From positions 1 through 64,000 of the forward strand of contig DASRAJ010000075.1 in assembly GCA_035638255.1 (NCBI GenBank): a DNA stretch of 64,000 nt, read 5' to 3'. Below the pieces are notes generated by a model, which was not told the DNA's origin, made no database searches, and was given only the letters and a program-made list of their open reading frames with translations. This DNA is from DASRAJ01 sp035638255 (lineage in GTDB: Bacteria; Bacteroidota; Bacteroidia; Chitinophagales; UBA10324). The position numbers and the translations under genes are program-made. Below, in pieces: positions 25,471 through 34,048 of this stretch (positions are counted from its first letter, which is position 1; the number at the start of each line of letters is the position of its first letter).

Positions 25471-28400
25471 TTAATAGATCTTCACTTTTCTTCCTGCATT
25501 ATTTCCATCCAGGACCGGAAAATACATGAGCTGCGCCTGGGTGGGATTGATTGTGTACGTGCCTTTGAAGCGTGGTTCAAGATTGATATCAAATGAGTAA
25601 TTGCCTTCAGGAAGTGATTCACAAAAAATTACCACTTTGTCTTTGAAATATTGGCGGTGTGTTTCATGCCATGTCGGTATGGTTTTATTCGCATAAGAAC
25701 AGCCTGCAGGAATCGGAATGGTGATCATTACATAGTCCGATTTTTTCAGCACTTGTACATTCACGTGTAACGTTGCATACTTGCCGGCAATGAGTGTGTC
25801 CGATGTTCCTTCATTGGTGATGAAAGAAGTTTTTATGCTGAAGTAATCATCTTTTTCTTTTGGCCGCGGTTCTAAAATTTGTTGAGAACAGCTTACATAC
25901 AATGGAGCCGCGCCTTCTTTTTCAATTTGATAAGCAGAGGCAGGAGCTATTTTCTTCTTTGAAAAAGAATTATCGGAGATCACTTCTTCATGTTCATTGA
26001 TTCGGAGCTTTACAGGAGAGGAATAATTACTCTTCTCATTGATGACTTGAGGAATAATAGTTTCAAGAATTTGAGCTGATTCAAAAGTGTTGCGCCAAAA
26101 CCCGGTGCTCCCTTTTTGTTCGAGAAAATAATTGCAGATGGAAGGAAGATAGTTTTTGCCTGAAGAATCAAGCTCCAGGATTTTATAAGCAAGGAGAGAA
26201 AGCTGAATACTATTGTCATACCAGGTATTGTCTTCCTTTCCCCAATAAGAATTTCCAAAAATAGTTTCATGGCGTTTGATCAGAACGTCATCTGCACTAA
26301 CCTTTTCTCCTGTTTCTTTCTTCAACAGCGTTAGCTTGTATTCGGCATATTGATTCGTGGAATCAATCTTCACCAGATTGATGTAGGTGGCAAAATCAAT
26401 TTTCACGTTCCATTCATACAATGATTGTAATGCGTCGAGCAGATCGTTTGAGCGCAATGATGGCAATGCATTCTTCAGAAAGTGCATTGCTTTATAAGTA
26501 GGCGGGTACTGCGGAGAAGGTCCACCGGCTACATGCAATGCATGAAGCACATAACACGTCATCCAGACATTCCCATCACTGTTGTCCCACCATCCCCATG
26601 ATCCATCTCTTCGCTGATTTTTTGCAAGCTTGCTTTTTATCCTTCTGGCAAAAGGAGATAACCCCTTCTTCGCATCCGGGGAATTAATTTGGTTGAGCAG
26701 CACATCTGCAATCAGCTTGGAAGAAAGCTGTTCATTGCAATCATATTCATACTGCTTCAGATGTTCGAGGTCATCTTTAAAGACGCTGGACAGTGTTGCA
26801 TGAGCGGTGAACGAAATTGGAATTTTCGGATCTGCCGGTATGAATGTAAATGAAGTGTCGTGCAGCAAGGCATAAAAATTTCCGACAGATTTTTGAATGC
26901 CTTGTTGTATAACCGGAATATTCTCTTTCTCACCATCGAAATATTTTTCATAGTGAAGAGAATACGTAACCGGGAGAGAATCAACCGCCGCCGCATGCAC
27001 CGGCAATTTTTCAATGAGGATTTCATTTACGGAAGTATCATTGGAGGCTTGTTGATTTCCATTCACATCAAATGATGTTGAAACAGGAATTCTCTTCCCT
27101 GTATAATTCAAAATCTTGCCTACTACTTCAGATGAATCACCCACTACCAAGAATCTGGGACTGGAAAGAGTGGCGACCAATTTCTTCCATGCATGGGTAG
27201 TAGTGAATCCTGCACCGCTCATTTTCTTCTCACTCATTGCTATCGCGTAAGAATTCCATTGAGTGATGTTGTCAGGAAATTTCGCTTTGAAGGAAACTTC
27301 ACCGCTGTCATCGGTGAAAAGGTTGGGTTGCCAGTATGCATAGTCGCTGAACTTTTCCCGAATGGCACTTTGCTCCTCTGCAGGGGAGGGATCAAAAAAA
27401 CCAAGCATTGTATTTCCGCGAAAGGCATTAAAGTCAAGGTCGGCTCTGTCAAAATCAGGAGAGTAAGATCTTCGTACTTCCTTTACACTTTCACTTAGTA
27501 TCATGTCATTATTTCCGGCCATTATGTCCATGAGGAAATCATCATTCCCGCTAATACGGGCAGAGTCATAAGCATAGGAAGGCCTCGAATGAAAAGCTCC
27601 GGATAGTGATTGATATTGCTGTTGGTATTCAAATGACATCGGAGCACTTCTCCTATAAGACGAGCCTGTAGAAGTTTTATTAACCTCCATCAGTTTCTCC
27701 CCGGTCACGATAACCTCGGCGAGCTGTAAATTCGACTGTGATAGAAGAATATCCTGCTGCGTTGTTTTGCCGGCTTGCAGTTTCACCTCCTGAAGAAAAA
27801 TACTTTGATATCCCAGATAGACAATCCTGATTTCAAATGTTCCCTCTGCGATGTCGATGATTTTGTAATTCCCGTTTTCATCTGTTTGTGCCGTTGCCAC
27901 AATGTCATTCTTCTCCATCACTTCCACGATAGCGAAAGGAATTCCTTCCTTTGTTTTCTCATCTAAAACTTTCCCCTCCAATGATGCGCTGCCGAATTTA
28001 TATCGCCTGATTAAAGGCAGCTTATTGCTGCCTGAATTGATTGGCTCATGCATAAAGATGCTCTTGTACTCATAAGAAGAAGTATCGCGCATGAAAAATT
28101 TTTGATCATGAATTGTAATCCATAAAGATTGTCGTGATTTGATAAGAATGGAATCCAGCTGAATGAAATTTCCTGATGAAGTGAAAAGTTTTACAGAATA
28201 GAAACCCGGAAGTAAATCATAGTAAACTTTTCTTTCAGCATCAAGAAGATAAGCTGAAGGGAGCAATGAAGGCATAAGAATGAGTGCATAAAAAGCAGAG
28301 TCAGTTGCGTTGACTAATCGTAAGGAACCATTATCACCGGAATTTTTTTCAGGCTGCTTTCCGGAGAAAGGAGATGGATAAAATATTCCTGGCGGAACAA

Positions 28401-31206
28401 TTAAATCACTATCAGTGAATGCAACCTGTCCGAAGGGAAGATTCTGATTCCGGATTCTCCAATCAAACGTCTTGTGCACAATACCTGATTCCGGCATCTG
28501 ATCCCGTGAAACAAGAAATGTATCGAGCAGATAATCGTAACCGGGCTTGAAGAAAAATGTTCGCTGAAATTCATTGGGAATTATTAACGTGAGTTGATCA
28601 CTTTGATTGAAAGGTCCGGCACATAAGAGCCCGGAATGATAGTAATTCTTCTGATCAATTTTATAGATGCGGTTCCGGACCCGTACAAAAATGTCATAAT
28701 ACTCTTTTGCTGTTCTGAAATAAAGAAGTGATTGCCTGAGATCATTTATTTCCCGGTCAGAGAGTTTCGCCCTTCTGTCAGCTACCGCAATTCTGGAATC
28801 ACCCCTTACGGTTTGGGGATCAATTACCATTTCAAGTTTCACACCTGTCTTGAATAACACACTATCAATAGAGTATTCAGCCTGCATGGAAATAATTCTC
28901 ACCTGATGGTAACCCGGTTTTACGATTATGGAGTAGCGGGAGTTTGCATCAGTGTCGAAGTAATACATCAGTTCTGCATCAACATAGATCATCACGACAG
29001 GACTTGACAATCCATTGTGATATAAGTAAGCGGAAAACTGAGCATTGCCTGCAGAAATTTTTTCTTCCATCATAACCATTGGCACCGAAGGATACTTGAA
29101 CTGATAAAACAATGATGAATCAAGCCGCATTCGTTTTATCCATCCCTGCGATAAATGATTGTAACCACGACTTACATTTTCCTGATTGCCTAATGAATAG
29201 ACATTGTAATACTTCAGAAGTCCACGTGATTTGCTGAATTCAGGAATGTCGGGCAGCTTATACGTTTCAAACTGATTGTTCACTGCTGACGCGGTCACAT
29301 TCACATGAGAAACAGGATGGCCTTCGTAGTCACTGACTCTGATGGTGGATGTACTTTCCTCACCGGGATAAACGTCCGCCTTTTGCTCCACAACAACATT
29401 GAGACGGCGGTCGAAAAGTATTGCCCGATCAGTAATGCTTTGAGCTCTTCCTGCCCACAGATAGTAATAGATGAAAAAATAGGATGTGGCGCTCTGATCC
29501 TTTGCTTTCCAAATGAATGATGAATCCGTAATTCCTTTGGTGAGAAGATCATTCGCTTCGTAAACTTCATAGCTGATAGCAAGATGAAAAGGGTTTGTGA
29601 GCCTAGCGAAGACAGAATCCTTTGTGCGATTGGCCGAAGAACTTACCTGGTCTTTCTCGTTCCAAACATTCAGTAAATTCTCTTCACCGTCAACTTTTAG
29701 CTTGTATTGCCTAATTAATGGATTCACCTTTTCCTGGTATGGAAGATTCACCGTCTTGGAAAAAAGCAGGTCATATAGTTCTTTATAAGCCGAAAGCATT
29801 CCTGTTGCCTTTAATGATTTTCCATCTTGAATAAGTGATGCTTTGAGTGTGCCGTCCTCTAATTTTACATCAATCATTTTATCAGGCTTGTTAATCGAAA
29901 AAAATATCAGAGTATCTTTTGTTTCGTTGTTGGAATTCATGAAGAAACACTTTAGCACGAGATTCATTTTTGCTTTTGGAAAAACAGAATCGGGGAATAC
30001 AATTTCTGTGGTGCCATCGCCATCAAGCACCTGGGTGAGTTGCACGATTGTGTCTGCGACATATTGAGCAGGCAAATAACTTTGGATGAACATCACCGGC
30101 ATCATGAGAACCTCAACGCGTGCATCCTTCAGGGGTAATCCATTGGCATCATGACCCGAGATAGTAACGCTCACCGGCTCAGAGTTCATAAAATTCTTTT
30201 TCTCTGTTTTCACTTCATAAAAAGTTTCATCCAATTGGTAATCTTCAAGCCGGAATTCTGTTGTAACAGATTTCTTCTTTCCGTGAATCGAATGAAAACC
30301 AATGGTGTAGTCCCGGTCAATTTCCAACGTGTCAGCCAATATAAACTCACTCACGAAATCTCCTTTAGTAATTGGTGAAAGTGTGACATTAATGGGTGCA
30401 TGGGAATAAGTCCATGAGGTTACCTCCATCACTAATTTTTTTGTTACCGGTTTTTGTTTTTTGTTGATCAGGTAAGCCTTCACTTTCACGGTATCTCCCT
30501 GATTATACATGGGTTTATTCGTAATGATGTAACCATCGTAATCAGAAAAATAAAACCTGTCCTTTCTGAAGCCGCTGAAAATCCCATTGCCATACCAGAT
30601 GCCATAGAAGAGATTATCAATAGGAAGCCAGCGATAGAATAACCTGATAGGTCTAAGAATAGCCGGGATTTTATTTTCTGCTATCACATCAACGCATTCA
30701 ACTTCATCTCCCACTTGTACTGAAAGAACTCCATCCTTCTTTGTCTTTGGCAGGAAATAAAAATTTCTCGTCGAATCGAACTGAAGCGGTGTTCGTTTAA
30801 CATTCACAATTGCATTTTTTATTGCGTTACCTGCTGAATCGCTCACACTGACAGCAAGCTCACGGTAACTATCAATAAGCTTCACCTGGAAATTATGAAT
30901 GAGGTGAAATTCATAATTCAGGTTCGTTTCTTCTGCCCACACAAAAACATAATTCCCATTGTGCAAATTATTTCTGTACCCTGAATCTGTAAGAAAAGAA
31001 TCCACAGGTGATTCGCTCACATCAATTGGAATGAAGGAACGACCATGAGCAAAATAGTCAATGACCCTTTCGTTGCTGAGGCGATAGATGTAAGTGAACT
31101 TACCCGATGAAGGTGATATGGAAAGATCGGTTTGTGCAATTGTCAAAGAAGAGGTGAACAGGAATGCTACAAACCAAAGTTGACGGTGAGAGAAAAAAAA
31201 TTTCAT
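25471..31206 (-). CDS. Bacterial alpha-2-macroglobulin family protein with intact thioester motif
   Basis: A 1911-residue secreted protein. The start at 31206 gives a signal peptide (MKFFFSHRQLWFVAFLFTSSLTIAQ). Macroglobulin-type MG domains fill the first ~1100 residues (YIITNKPMYNQGDTVKVKAYL is the MG2 signature). A carboxypeptidase-regulatory-like domain near 1120-1200 (SLEGKVLDEKTKEGIPFAIV) and an ATVIVTG-like TonB-receptor-type junction (AEVIVTGEKL) follow. The A2M core (DDSGEVSFKAKFPDNITQW) comes next. The thioester motif Cys1490-Asn-Glu-Gln precedes a helical thioester domain (GSWGWWDN, TCYVLHALHVAGG). The family traps attacking proteases covalently in the envelope. No penicillin-binding partner (PbpC) lies beside it. 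The regulatory-like domain inside is unusual relative to E. coli A2M. Confidence 0.9.
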   Translation of the reverse strand: MKFFFSHRQLWFVAFLFTSSLTIAQTDLSISPSSGKFTYIYRLSNERVIDYFAHGRSFIPIDVSESPVDSFLTDSGYRNNLHNGNYVFVWAEETNLNYEFHLIHNFQVKLIDSYRELAVSVSDSAGNAIKNAIVNVKRTPLQFDSTRNFYFLPKTKKDGVLSVQVGDEVECVDVIAENKIPAILRPIRLFYRWLPIDNLFYGIWYGNGIFSGFRKDRFYFSDYDGYIITNKPMYNQGDTVKVKAYLINKKQKPVTKKLVMEVTSWTYSHAPINVTLSPITKGDFVSEFILADTLEIDRDYTIGFHSIHGKKKSVTTEFRLEDYQLDETFYEVKTEKKNFMNSEPVSVTISGHDANGLPLKDARVEVLMMPVMFIQSYLPAQYVADTIVQLTQVLDGDGTTEIVFPDSVFPKAKMNLVLKCFFMNSNNETKDTLIFFSINKPDKMIDVKLEDGTLKASLIQDGKSLKATGMLSAYKELYDLLFSKTVNLPYQEKVNPLIRQYKLKVDGEENLLNVWNEKDQVSSSANRTKDSVFARLTNPFHLAISYEVYEANDLLTKGITDSSFIWKAKDQSATSYFFIYYYLWAGRAQSITDRAILFDRRLNVVVEQKADVYPGEESTSTIRVSDYEGHPVSHVNVTASAVNNQFETYKLPDIPEFSKSRGLLKYYNVYSLGNQENVSRGYNHLSQGWIKRMRLDSSLFYQFKYPSVPMVMMEEKISAGNAQFSAYLYHNGLSSPVVMIYVDAELMYYFDTDANSRYSIIVKPGYHQVRIISMQAEYSIDSVLFKTGVKLEMVIDPQTVRGDSRIAVADRRAKLSDREINDLRQSLLYFRTAKEYYDIFVRVRNRIYKIDQKNYYHSGLLCAGPFNQSDQLTLIIPNEFQRTFFFKPGYDYLLDTFLVSRDQMPESGIVHKTFDWRIRNQNLPFGQVAFTDSDLIVPPGIFYPSPFSGKQPEKNSGDNGSLRLVNATDSAFYALILMPSLLPSAYLLDAERKVYYDLLPGFYSVKLFTSSGNFIQLDSILIKSRQSLWITIHDQKFFMRDTSSYEYKSIFMHEPINSGSNKLPLIRRYKFGSASLEGKVLDEKTKEGIPFAIVEVMEKNDIVATAQTDENGNYKIIDIAEGTFEIRIVYLGYQSIFLQEVKLQAGKTTQQDILLSQSNLQLAEVIVTGEKLMEVNKTSTGSSYRRSAPMSFEYQQQYQSLSGAFHSRPSYAYDSARISGNDDFLMDIMAGNNDMILSESVKEVRRSYSPDFDRADLDFNAFRGNTMLGFFDPSPAEEQSAIREKFSDYAYWQPNLFTDDSGEVSFKAKFPDNITQWNSYAIAMSEKKMSGAGFTTTHAWKKLVATLSSPRFLVVGDSSEVVGKILNYTGKRIPVSTSFDVNGNQQASNDTSVNEILIEKLPVHAAAVDSLPVTYSLHYEKYFDGEKENIPVIQQGIQKSVGNFYALLHDTSFTFIPADPKIPISFTAHATLSSVFKDDLEHLKQYEYDCNEQLSSKLIADVLLNQINSPDAKKGLSPFARRIKSKLAKNQRRDGSWGWWDNSDGNVWMTCYVLHALHVAGGPSPQYPPTYKAMHFLKNALPSLRSNDLLDALQSLYEWNVKIDFATYINLVKIDSTNQYAEYKLTLLKKETGEKVSADDVLIKRHETIFGNSYWGKEDNTWYDNSIQLSLLAYKILELDSSGKNYLPSICNYFLEQKGSTGFWRNTFESAQILETIIPQVINEKSNYSSPVKLRINEHEEVISDNSFSKKKIAPASAYQIEKEGAAPLYVSCSQQILEPRPKEKDDYFSIKTSFITNEGTSDTLIAGKYATLHVNVQVLKKSDYVMITIPIPAGCSYANKTIPTWHETHRQYFKDKVVIFCESLPEGNYSFDINLEPRFKGTYTINPTQAQLMYFPVLDGNNAGRKVKIY

Positions 31207-31531
31207 GGACGGTCGGGTTTGGCAATTACAATGAAGATGATTGCAAATCAACCCCGAGTTGCAGGCAGCACTTCATTTGACGTTCTCATGATAAAAAGAA
31301 AATTCCTCCCAAGAACGCTTACGAGGGATGGGAAAGTATTAAGTGATGTAATTTTTAAATGCGCGTCCGGAGTATTCTTTCATATGGTTGCACATTCCGC
31401 AATCCGAATTTTCAATGAAACAGGGATGCGAACATAATTTTCTCTGAGGTTGTCATGCTGAGCGCAAACTATTTTTGAAATCGAGTTCTTTGGCAATGAC
31501 ATTTTACTTTCTATTCTTTTAGTCATTCAAA
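31207..31531. other. Intergenic region without recognised gene
   Basis: 325 bases between two minus-strand genes. It contains a degenerate half of a dispersed repeat (GTCATGCTGAGCG at ~31452) with a short inverted partner at 31496-31501. I see no convincing gene, -7 box or terminator here. Confidence 0.5.
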
Positions 31532-33889
31532 TCATTGCTTCAGAAACTTTCCTTCAAAATATTTTTCATTCTCCGAAACAGAGCTTACGAAATACATTCC
31601 ATTTGCCCAGTATGAAATATTAATCTTCAGAGGTGATGAAGAGATTTTTTCTGAAGAGAACATTATTCTTCCCACAACATCAGTGATTTCCAGTTTGTAG
31701 ATATTTTTTTTCTGAAAAGAAATCATCAAAACATCACTTGAAGGATTAGGATAGAGCTGCATAAAATACTGACCAGGAATTTCACTCACTACATCAGGAT
31801 AACCAATAAAGTTTTGAGTGGTGTTGGTTACAATGGGAGCATTGAAATCAAAACAGATGGAAGAGCGATTTCTGATTTCTGTTCCTACAGGTAAATTTTC
31901 TTTCGTTCTGATTTTGTATTTCACGAAGCCATGCGAACCGGGTTCATTCACATTGCTATCCGGCAACAAAATATTTTGGAAATCAAATTCAAGATCACCG
32001 GACCCGCTCAACTTAACTTCAACAGGACTACTATAACCAAGCAATTCAAACGTTGAAGGATCAAGATCGGCATCGAGTGTATCGCGAATCACAACATTGA
32101 AAGCAGTATCGTTCCCTGTATTTTGGAAAAAGATTGTGTATGTCAACGCATTGCCTGCAGCAACATCACCGGAAGGCTCAACGGTTTTCTCATTAGGATC
32201 ATAAGAACCCACCACTTCTTGTTTCAAATCAAAAACGTTATCAATAGCATTTTGATCGGATGAAATTGGATAAACGGTCGCGATTGAAGACAAGCTATCT
32301 CCGATCATCGCAGCATTTGAAAGCTGAAGATTCAGCGAAACGTTTCTGATTTCAAATGGAGATAAATTGGAAAAATTAAATGACAATATATTTCCCGCAA
32401 TCGAATCAGGAGCCGGTATGCTGCTTAAAAAAATGTACTTGGGGTCAAGTGAATAATTGATGTACCCGTCCAGTGAAATAGTTCCTATGTTCCTGTACGA
32501 AATCCACTGATCCACATTTACAGGAAGCCGCGGGCGAGTTGAAGTAACTGTCACTTGCAGGTCATCAACAGAGGAAGCAGAATACATTCCAAAGTTGTAA
32601 CCGGATGTGGGTTGCTGTTGCGGCGTTACCTGATAAGAAGAAGGAGTTGATAAATTCCAGTAGAGCAAACTTTGAATTTCCAGTGTGTATTCTTGCGTGG
32701 AATCAATGAAGTGAAAAGAATAATTTCCTGCTGAGTCAGAGTTGCAATACTGTTCAAGAGCACTTGCGTGAAGAATAATATTGTGAACTCCTGTTTCATT
32801 GTTGTCAGGAATTCCATTCTGATTTAAGTCAAAAAAAACATTTCCGGTTATTTCGGCAAATCCATTTTCACTAAAGAGCAAAACATCGTGCAGTGAGTCG
32901 GTACTAACAGCAATCCAAATTCTGCCTGTATTATCAGCTACAATGTCTGCCTCGCTAATTGGAAACTCCTGCAGCGGATATTGAAAGGTGGTAAGATTGC
33001 TGCCGTCAAATTTTATAAGCTTTATACTATCTTTTGAAAAAAGCCAAATGTTCCCGTTGTCATCCGAAGTTTCAGAGAAACTGTAATAAGGACCTGGCAA
33101 CAAGCAATTATTGTAAGCAGTTAAGGTGTTCCCATCGTAATTCGCGAGGTATACATTTGGAAATGTATCTTGTGCCAGTACCCAAATTTTTCCGTTTGGA
33201 TCTGCTTTGTCCATTGCAATTCCGTATACGTGATAGCCGCTAAGAATCCCGACTGTATCGAACACAGAACCGTTGAATTTGAATAGCCCTTGAGGGTCTT
33301 CTATAAAAATGTTGCCGTTTAGCCCGGAAACAAGATGGGTTTGGTTCCACAGAAATGTATAACTCAAACTATTTGCAACATCAAATTCCTGCCAGGTGTT
33401 TCCATCGTATTTGAGCACTTTATATTCCGAAGAAAAATCCATAGCCAATAACCAAACATTATCGTTAGGGTCAACCATAATATCATACAACTCCATAAGA
33501 CTGGTATCGAACTGCGCAAGAATTTCCCAGGTAATTCCATTGTATTTATAAAATATCAGCGTACCACCTTCAAGATACAGAAGGTCTCCACTACTGTCAA
33601 TATCAAAATCCAGCGCACCAAAAATGCTGTCGGGCAATGAAGAAATCTGCCATGAATTACCGTTGAAGTAAGAGAGTGTCCCTTCACCAAGATAGGGACC
33701 TAAGTAATCAGTTAAAACGCAAATTGTATTAGAGTGCCGGCATATATGGGTTATATATGGGACATTGAGTCCACCCGAATTCAAGGGCAGCCACTCTTGT
33801 GCTTGAGAAAGATTAAGGTTCACAAACAGCATAATCAAAAACAGGCGTGATTTGGTGAACGTTAGTTTTTGAATTGAAAGAATCTTCAT
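31532..33889 (-). CDS. Large secreted propeller/SdrD-like protein with T9SS tail
   Basis: A 785-residue secreted protein. An N-terminal signal anchor (KSRLFLIMLFVNLNLSQAQ) is followed by propeller-type repeats (~35-350) with recurring NGNIWLFSKD or NDNVWLLAMD phrases, as in two-component-regulator propeller repeats. Then a SdrD-B-like domain starts at EITGNVFFDLNQNGIPDNNE (~352-440). A conserved extracellular region follows (FFQNTGNDTAFNVVIRDTL, GSHGFVKYKIRTKENLP, RSSICFDFNAPIVTNTT), well known in Bacteroidota surface proteins. It ends with a T9SS type A sorting domain (QLYPNPSSDVLMISF). No catalytic motif is seen, so a structural or adhesive role is my inference. Confidence 0.85.
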   Translation of the reverse strand: MKILSIQKLTFTKSRLFLIMLFVNLNLSQAQEWLPLNSGGLNVPYITHICRHSNTICVLTDYLGPYLGEGTLSYFNGNSWQISSLPDSIFGALDFDIDSSGDLLYLEGGTLIFYKYNGITWEILAQFDTSLMELYDIMVDPNDNVWLLAMDFSSEYKVLKYDGNTWQEFDVANSLSYTFLWNQTHLVSGLNGNIFIEDPQGLFKFNGSVFDTVGILSGYHVYGIAMDKADPNGKIWVLAQDTFPNVYLANYDGNTLTAYNNCLLPGPYYSFSETSDDNGNIWLFSKDSIKLIKFDGSNLTTFQYPLQEFPISEADIVADNTGRIWIAVSTDSLHDVLLFSENGFAEITGNVFFDLNQNGIPDNNETGVHNIILHASALEQYCNSDSAGNYSFHFIDSTQEYTLEIQSLLYWNLSTPSSYQVTPQQQPTSGYNFGMYSASSVDDLQVTVTSTRPRLPVNVDQWISYRNIGTISLDGYINYSLDPKYIFLSSIPAPDSIAGNILSFNFSNLSPFEIRNVSLNLQLSNAAMIGDSLSSIATVYPISSDQNAIDNVFDLKQEVVGSYDPNEKTVEPSGDVAAGNALTYTIFFQNTGNDTAFNVVIRDTLDADLDPSTFELLGYSSPVEVKLSGSGDLEFDFQNILLPDSNVNEPGSHGFVKYKIRTKENLPVGTEIRNRSSICFDFNAPIVTNTTQNFIGYPDVVSEIPGQYFMQLYPNPSSDVLMISFQKKNIYKLEITDVVGRIMFSSEKISSSPLKINISYWANGMYFVSSVSENEKYFEGKFLKQ

Positions 33890-34048
33890 AGGATTAAAGT
33901 TGAGGTTGGAAATGTCAGGTGCAATTTACCTCCTTCGCTCGCAAGGAATCACTGACATATTCTGCTAATCTTACGCATCCAACTGATGAGAATTTAAGGG
34001 ATATCAAAAAATAAATTTTGAAACTGAAGATACTTGTGAGTTGGTATG

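Noticed and set aside
31446..31505. A second copy of the 105-base inverted-repeat element
   Set aside because: Only GTCATGCTGAGCG and a 6-base inverted partner are present; too little to call the same element.
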